DNA of 64,000 nucleotides from NCBI GenBank assembly GCA_021613535.1, contig CP075496.1, positions 15,160,635 through 15,224,634 of the forward strand. The letters are read 5' to 3'. Source of the stretch: Adineta vaga (taxonomy: Eukaryota > Rotifera). A program made the position numbers and the translations under genes. Positions 58,935 through 64,000 of this stretch are shown here, in pieces; within the stretch, counting starts at the first letter, position 1, and the number at the start of each line of letters is the position of its first letter. A model generated the notes under the pieces. The model made no database searches. It saw only the letters and a program-made list of their open reading frames with translations, and was not told the DNA's origin.

Positions 58935-61544
58935 ATGGAATTTCAAAAGTGTCGATACAATGATAAAATTGTAGAGATACCTGTTCGATATGTAAAAAAG
59001 AATAAATATTTATTCTTACAAGATGTTCATGATTATTTTATTGGTATTCGAAGATTTACAATTGACGAAGAGCTAATAGAATTCGAACAAGACAACAATA
59101 ATCAACTAATTTATCCACAACGAATTCCAGCTTCAACTCGATATGTAATCGATTGTCATACATCAATGTCTTCAGACAGTGCTATCTCATCAGAACGCAA
59201 CGTTTTAAATACAGTTGTAGATAATATTGAAATTCTTAAAACAAAACTCGATGTTATTCAACGTCAAATATATGAAACAGCAGAATACACCATACCCCAT
59301 CTTTTCATTGTATTACCGGTTGAAACACCTTCTTACAATCCTTCAAAATGGCTTCATTATAAATATCGTTTGCATTTTCTATGCGATTGTGCAAACGACA
59401 ATGAACGCCATTTTGCTCTTCATGATGGATATGAAATAAAGGAACCACGTGAATTCTTTCAGAAATATGGACCTTATCTTCGTAAGACGTTAACTGTAAT
59501 TAAATATATGGCATCCGTCGGAAGCATCGCTGTTCCACAACTATCATCGATCTTTACGAAATTACACAATATTAATATTTTACAAAAAAAGGAATTTTGG
59601 GATAATATTATTCATAAAGTAGAACAAACAGATGAGATTTTGGCGAAAGCTCAAACAAATATAAATATTTCAACCGAAAGAAATATTCAAGAAGGAAACG
59701 GTCCTGCATTACGGCAAATTCGAAAATATTTGAAAAAAGTAGATGAAAATGATACATTAGGAAATTTATACCGTACTGTTACATCTAATGGACAAGTTCG
59801 ATGGGTATGTATTGATCATTATAATAAACAACATTCAACTAATCGAATTAAACAATTCCGAAATGAATTTGAACGATTAGGTGGAAAAATAGAAGATAAT
59901 ATTGTTATCATAGATAAATTAAATGAAAAAGTTTTCTCAGAAATCAACAAATTATTAAATCAAGGTTTAACAATCGATACTATAAGTATCAAAGATGTCA
60001 AAATAACAGAAGATCTATTTTCAAAATTTCTCAATATTATTTCAAGAAAAATTAGAATTAATAAACTTAAATTAGAAAACATTTTCCTGACAAATTTTAG
60101 AATAAAAACTTCGAAACAAAAAATCATTTCAATGCTTAATGATGCATTAGAAAGCAATCGTCAACTTATCATTGAATATACATTTACAAAATTAATGGAC
60201 AAATTTCAATCAAAATTTTTCGATACTATTAAAGAAACAAATTCGCGATTGAAATTCACCATTCAACCAGAAGAAATAGAATCTTCATTTAAATTATTTG
60301 GAACAAATGAAACTGGATTTGTTCTATCTTTAGAAAGTATTGACGAAAAAAGTATTAAAAATATCTTTCAACAATTGAACATATCAACACTTCATTTACA
60401 GAATGCAGATCTTTCCGACAATCTATGGAATACTATTCTTACTTTCGCTATTAACAGTCGAACTCTCGAAGAAATTACTATAGATTATAATGTAATACCA
60501 GTTACAACTCAAAAACAGATATTTCATCTTTGTGAAAATAGAAATTTAAAAACATTACATATGAAGAATGTACAAATGGGTGTCTGTGAAAAAATCTTTC
60601 GAATGTTAAAAAATCAAAATACTTTGGAAACATTTTCTTTGACATCATCTACTTATTATCTTGAAATAGATTTTAGTTCTATATTATCAGAAAATGATCA
60701 ATCAATGTTCAGTTCATCTGTTAAATGGCATACTAATGAAAATAATAATATGAAAATTATTACAAATCTTCTTCAAATCATTCCAGTTCAACAATTGACA
60801 TTGGAATTAGTGCATACTGATTGTGATACATCACTTAAACAATTAGCAGAAACTATTAATCAACTATCATCATTAAAAATTCTAGAACTTAAAAACAAAA
60901 TTGGTTATGCAATTTTTTATCAAGAAAAACGAATTTTTAGAACAAGAAGTAATGTACTTAAACCACAGTTACTCCCTGCACAAGTTAAGAAACCTTCTCT
61001 GCGCAAAAGACTGAGAAAATCTCTATTGTTTCTTAGTTGTATTAGTCCTAAACGTTCCCATTCTTCTCAAATAGAAACTACTGAACCCGTACAGTCTCTT
61101 AGAGAAATCGAAGTATCTGATCAATCTTTCTCTCAAAGTTTCTCACATCCACTTTACAAACATATACAAGAAATTGCATTAAACTTTACATTAAAACAAT
61201 TACAAATCAATATTAATCGTGATATAAATATAAGTCATCTTGTTTCGGATATACAATCAAATTCAACAGTATCTCATCTACGATTTGCTGGACAAATACG
61301 AGAAAATGATATGACAACATTAATTAAAGCTGTTCGTAAAAATACGATAATATCTCATTTATCTTTGAGAGAAATTGAGATTTCATTTACTAATCTTCGG
61401 CAAATCTTTGATGTATTCTATGATAATCAAAACTTAAACGTATTAGAAATTCATCCTTGTACATCGGATACTGATCGAGAGTTATTTCAACAAGAAATTA
61501 ATAAGGCACGCTCTGAAAATCGTACTTTGCAAGTTTTATTTTGA
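58935..61544 (+). CDS. 869-aa protein with RNI/LRR-like C-terminal half, family shared with fungi
   Basis: Intact single-exon frame, the longest in the window. The N-terminal 75 residues look like a beta-rich (possibly ubiquitin-like) module. Residues about 125-200 carry HLFIVLPVE, YRLHFLCDC, ALHDGYEIKEPREFFQKYGP and IKYMASVGSIAVPQL; the same signature occurs in large protein families of bdelloids and of Mortierella/Rhizophagus-type fungi, often before repeats (from memory, not checked). Residues about 350-860 have irregular leucine repeats (LEEITIDYNVIPV; LKTLHMKNVQMG; ISHLSLREIEISF), probably ribonuclease-inhibitor-like. A basic linker (KKPSLRKRLRKS) lies near residue 690. Function unknown; absence of introns is notable in this window. 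Confidence 0.65.
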   Translation: MEFQKCRYNDKIVEIPVRYVKKNKYLFLQDVHDYFIGIRRFTIDEELIEFEQDNNNQLIYPQRIPASTRYVIDCHTSMSSDSAISSERNVLNTVVDNIEILKTKLDVIQRQIYETAEYTIPHLFIVLPVETPSYNPSKWLHYKYRLHFLCDCANDNERHFALHDGYEIKEPREFFQKYGPYLRKTLTVIKYMASVGSIAVPQLSSIFTKLHNINILQKKEFWDNIIHKVEQTDEILAKAQTNINISTERNIQEGNGPALRQIRKYLKKVDENDTLGNLYRTVTSNGQVRWVCIDHYNKQHSTNRIKQFRNEFERLGGKIEDNIVIIDKLNEKVFSEINKLLNQGLTIDTISIKDVKITEDLFSKFLNIISRKIRINKLKLENIFLTNFRIKTSKQKIISMLNDALESNRQLIIEYTFTKLMDKFQSKFFDTIKETNSRLKFTIQPEEIESSFKLFGTNETGFVLSLESIDEKSIKNIFQQLNISTLHLQNADLSDNLWNTILTFAINSRTLEEITIDYNVIPVTTQKQIFHLCENRNLKTLHMKNVQMGVCEKIFRMLKNQNTLETFSLTSSTYYLEIDFSSILSENDQSMFSSSVKWHTNENNNMKIITNLLQIIPVQQLTLELVHTDCDTSLKQLAETINQLSSLKILELKNKIGYAIFYQEKRIFRTRSNVLKPQLLPAQVKKPSLRKRLRKSLLFLSCISPKRSHSSQIETTEPVQSLREIEVSDQSFSQSFSHPLYKHIQEIALNFTLKQLQININRDINISHLVSDIQSNSTVSHLRFAGQIRENDMTTLIKAVRKNTIISHLSLREIEISFTNLRQIFDVFYDNQNLNVLEIHPCTSDTDRELFQQEINKARSENRTLQVLF

Positions 61545-62079
61545 ACTTAACTTGTTTTTATATTTTTCTGTATAATATTATTTATTTCTTTTTAAATAAA
61601 AGTGGTCTCAGACACCCTATAATCTTTATAATTAAGTTATTGAATAAGAAAAACAAAAACTACTAACGAACATTCTACTTCAAGTTGAATATCATCATCA
61701 AATAGACAGCCATCAAGGTCGAACCACAGTAGTAAAGTCCCGAAAATAGCTGCCTTCATGACTGTTAAGCTGAATTTATGTTTTGAACTGATCGACACAA
61801 AAAATTGTACAAAATTATCGGATAAACGCTTCATTTGTAATGATACAATCTGAGAATATCACATATTCTCACACAGTTCTCAAAATTCGAGAGAAACATG
61901 TTACAAAAAAAAGACTTTGTCTATTCTTCTTTGTCCTCTATTATAAATAGAAAAGCTTTATTTGATATTTCTTTGATGAAAATAATCATCCTTATCGACA
62001 CATTCTCAAAGTAGCTTTGATTATTATGAGTAATAACATGTTTATCAATCCAATCAAGTACATTCTCCAGAACCTCTTC
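61545..62079. other. intergenic stretch
   Basis: A minus-strand frame at 61637-61834 has a protein-like core (LLLWFDLDGCLFDDDIQLEV) but is too short to assign; it may be another remnant. Confidence 0.35.
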
Positions 62080-62082
62080 TCA

Positions 62083-62340
62083 TTTTAAATCATTATGCAA
62101 TTCATGCATATGATTTGGGCAATTCTTGAATGTTACATCATCACCTTTAACTCGATTTGTAACCCATTGTCGAATAGTTTCAATGGGCGTAACTGTATCA
62201 TCAATACCATGTTGAATCAACACTAGAACTGGAAAATGCAAAACAGTTGTTTCTAATGAATAACCTGTTTCAAGAAATAAAGAAATAGTGCGTGCTCGCC
62301 ATCTATCGTGCCCTAGTGGATCTTCACGATAAGCTTTGAG
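62083..62340 (-). pseudogene. C-terminal fragment of a monoglyceride-lipase-like alpha/beta hydrolase
   Basis: Minus-strand frame from 62340 reads AYREDPLGHDRWRARTISLF, then VLVLIQHGIDDTVTP (catalytic Asp region) and CPNHMHELHND with the catalytic His. These are the last third of a serine hydrolase of the MGLL type. The nucleophile Ser part is missing: the frame begins exactly at block 21 and no homologous sequence continues beyond it. Confidence 0.7.
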
Positions 62341-62382
62341 GGTGTGGGTGTGATTCAAGTAGAAATACACTCACACCCTTTA
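62335..62382. repeat. TGTGGG fold-back block 21
   Basis: CTTTGAGGGTGTGGGTGTGA, a short centre, then ACACTCACACCCTTTA. Confidence 0.85.
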
Positions 62383-62624
62383 TACTAAAACCAAAGTTAA
62401 GACGTACGATACTCGTTAAAGGAGTAACGGTTTTCTCTCGCTACTTGTAAGCGTACCTTCATCCTCATCTATATTAATGCAGAACAGTAGATAGTAGTGA
62501 CTTCTTTGAAATATTCTATTTGAAAGTCATACTGTTTGTTAATTCAAAAACAATTCAGAAATATATAAATTATTTTATCAATGTTCTTTGATGCGTTCTC
62601 TTTAGGTAAATTGTATCTCTTGTT
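62383..62624. other. spacer
   Basis: Nothing recognised. Confidence 0.3.
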
Positions 62625-63680
62625 TTAACGACTGATAAATGTACCAAGAATAAACGCTATTAATCCAAGTATAATATACCACGGTGATACTGAACGAATA
62701 ATATTTCTCGACATCGACTTTTCTATCGCTGACTGCTGAACTGGTCTATGTAGTGATCGTGAGGGCGTTAATGGATCACCAAGAGCTTTCAAACGACTAT
62801 AAATTGCATTTACAACATTATTATCATCCTCGTTTGAAATATCCATATAACCATCAATACTTTTGCCATCAACTGATAATAACATAATTCGGTCAAAAGA
62901 AAGAATTGATAAACATAGTTTTATTAATTCTTTACGTGAATAATCATCACACATAAAGACAACAATCAATCTTGTTTGATATCGATAGATTGTATGTAAA
63001 TAAAGATCTAAATTTGGACGAGCTAATTCTGCTTTACGATATTTATCATAAAAAATTCGTTCTCTTCCATTTTGTCCATTGATTTTTTCACAAAGTTTTT
63101 CTGCTATGCTGCAAACTCGTTCACGTATATCACCTAGAAAGTAAAGAAATAATTCTTTTTTTAAAGTAAATATTTCCATAATTAAATATTAAACCTGGAA
63201 ATGAAAATGCAACATCAAATCGATGTGCATATTTATCGATAAAATATGCATCAAGTAATTGTCCAAATCGATCAAAATCTTTTTTCTTTTGATCAGATGT
63301 CAAATTGTTTGTATAATAAACTCTATAACGTTCATAATTCTAAAATTAATTCAAATATAATGATGAAAGATTTTAACTTCACTCTTAAGATGATTTTACT
63401 TTTAATTTAAATTTAAATATTTTTGCAAGAGCTACACCAACTTTAGGGTGGGTGTGGGTGCTCATATCTTCCATTACCCATACTCATCCTCAAGATGATT
63501 TACCTATTATTCTATTATCACCGGTTGCATTTGTACTAGTTTGTTCATTTGTCAAATTTTCGCTAATTATGTCATCAGTTAATGATATCGATTGAGAAAG
63601 TGGAGTATTTTCTAAAGATAAAGGCAAAAGAATTAATTGAAAAATAATTCTTTATATTTACCTTCTAGCGACGACGACAT
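62625..63680 (-). CDS. TIR-like domain protein with C-terminal membrane anchor
   Basis: The last exon (about 63135-62625) reads DIRERVCSIAEKL, IFYDKYRKAELARPNLD, YLHTIYRYQTRLIVVFMCDDY and IMLLSVDGKSIDGYMDI, the pattern of TIR-like (TIR_2/SEFIR-type) domains common in bdelloids, and ends in one membrane helix (WYIILGLIAFILGTFIS). The preceding exon (about 63339-63197) supplies DKYAHRFDVAFSFPG, the first TIR strand. Further upstream an ATG at 63680 (MSSSLE) and a Ser/Thr-rich exon (63611-63504) may form the N-terminus, with block 22 inside the following intron; the phases there do not join cleanly, so the 5' model is uncertain. Between DDYSRKE and DRIML the usual WCGLEWR-type segment is missing, which removes part of the domain core. 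Confidence 0.6.
63442..63497. repeat. TGTGGG fold-back block 22
   Basis: ACTTTAGGGTGGGTGTGGGT ... TTACCCATACTCATCCTCAAGAT. It lies in a likely intron of the TIR-like gene. Confidence 0.8.
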
Positions 63681-64000
63681 ACTTCAATAAATCATTGATA
63701 TATTACCTTTCCTATCTAAGAAAATCTTTTTAAAATTTATTATTCTGTCCATAGCAATTCACAATATTTATAAGATGATGATAAAGAGAATTTTGTGTTG
63801 ACTGATAAGGTTTTTTTATGCCTTTTGAAAGAGAAAAACTTTGCATATATATACGTGATAGCGTAGAAGTGTTTTTTAAATGTATAGAATAAAAACAAAA
63901 CAGTTTTTTACAAGGAAAGAAAATGAGAAGATATACAATAAAGCCTTTTTCTATTTTATTTTAAAAAAAAGCTTGTCAGCGTAGCCCCTTTGAGGCTAAA
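63681..64000. other. window end, non-coding
   Basis: AT-rich 5' flank of the TIR-like gene; nothing recognised to the edge. Confidence 0.35.

Noticed and set aside
1-64000. tRNA, rRNA or snRNA genes
   Set aside because: I looked for B-box/T-loop words and rRNA-like segments by eye and found none I could support; a covariance-model scan would be decisive.

Overview
The window looks like nuclear DNA of a bdelloid rotifer (Adineta/Rotaria-like). It is AT-rich and eukaryotic. Many genes can be rebuilt only with very short GT-AG introns (mostly 48-78 bp). Several encoded families are typical of bdelloids or of their horizontally acquired repertoire: GH19 chitinase with hevein modules, AA11-like LPMO, ADP-ribosyltransferase with NHL repeats, SABATH methyltransferase, TIR-like proteins. 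Blocks of the hexamer TGTGGG, the telomeric repeat reported for bdelloids, are scattered throughout. The species assignment is inference from these features.

Layout. 1-3 kb: 3' part of a decayed helical-solenoid gene. 3-6.4 kb: non-coding DNA with small repeats. 6.5-13.6 kb: a six-exon gene for a type II membrane protein with a seven-unit FG-GAP (integrin-like) propeller, its introns carrying a Tc1-like non-autonomous element and a MITE-like hairpin. 13.6-15.7 kb: degenerate repeats. 15.7-17.9 kb: a second gene with the same N-terminal exon plan but a kelch propeller. 18.6-23.1 kb: repeat-rich segment (51-bp, ~67-bp and ~150-bp tandem repeats, a 536-bp near-perfect palindrome, a non-autonomous hAT element with 8-bp target duplication). 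23.5-27.2 kb: one gene with three tandem TM-ectodomain-TM units. 27.5-28.2 kb: a broken Tc1-type transposase. 29.2-33.2 kb: a chitin-degradation pair (GH19 chitinase and AA11-like LPMO). 34.1-36.2 kb: a broken gene joining two FAF1-type UAS domains to an F-box/LRR-like region. 37.5-42.8 kb: a Cys-rich secreted peptide, a mariner fragment, a glycine-zipper protein, a broken LTA4H-like aminopeptidase and a TMEM272-like protein. 43-50.6 kb, mostly minus strand: ART-NHL gene, a four-TM protein, a SABATH pseudogene and a P450 pseudogene. 51.5-64 kb: HEPN/TPR/Sel1 gene, F-box/LRR remnant, LRR pseudogene, an intact 869-aa LRR-like protein, a hydrolase remnant and a TIR-like gene.

The most striking feature is a dispersed family of about 22 short fold-back blocks: CTTGAGGGTGTGGGTG..., a 15-60 bp variable centre, then the complementary ...CACCCACACCCTCAAG. 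At least nine coding remnants stop or start exactly at one of these blocks, and I see no continuation of the gene on the other side. They may be scars of DNA breaks capped with telomere-like repeats and rejoined, or an undescribed fold-back element whose ends imitate the telomere. About half of the recognisable genes are broken by frameshifts or stops, as expected of a subtelomeric or accessory region; some single-base shifts lie in homopolymers and could be assembly errors.
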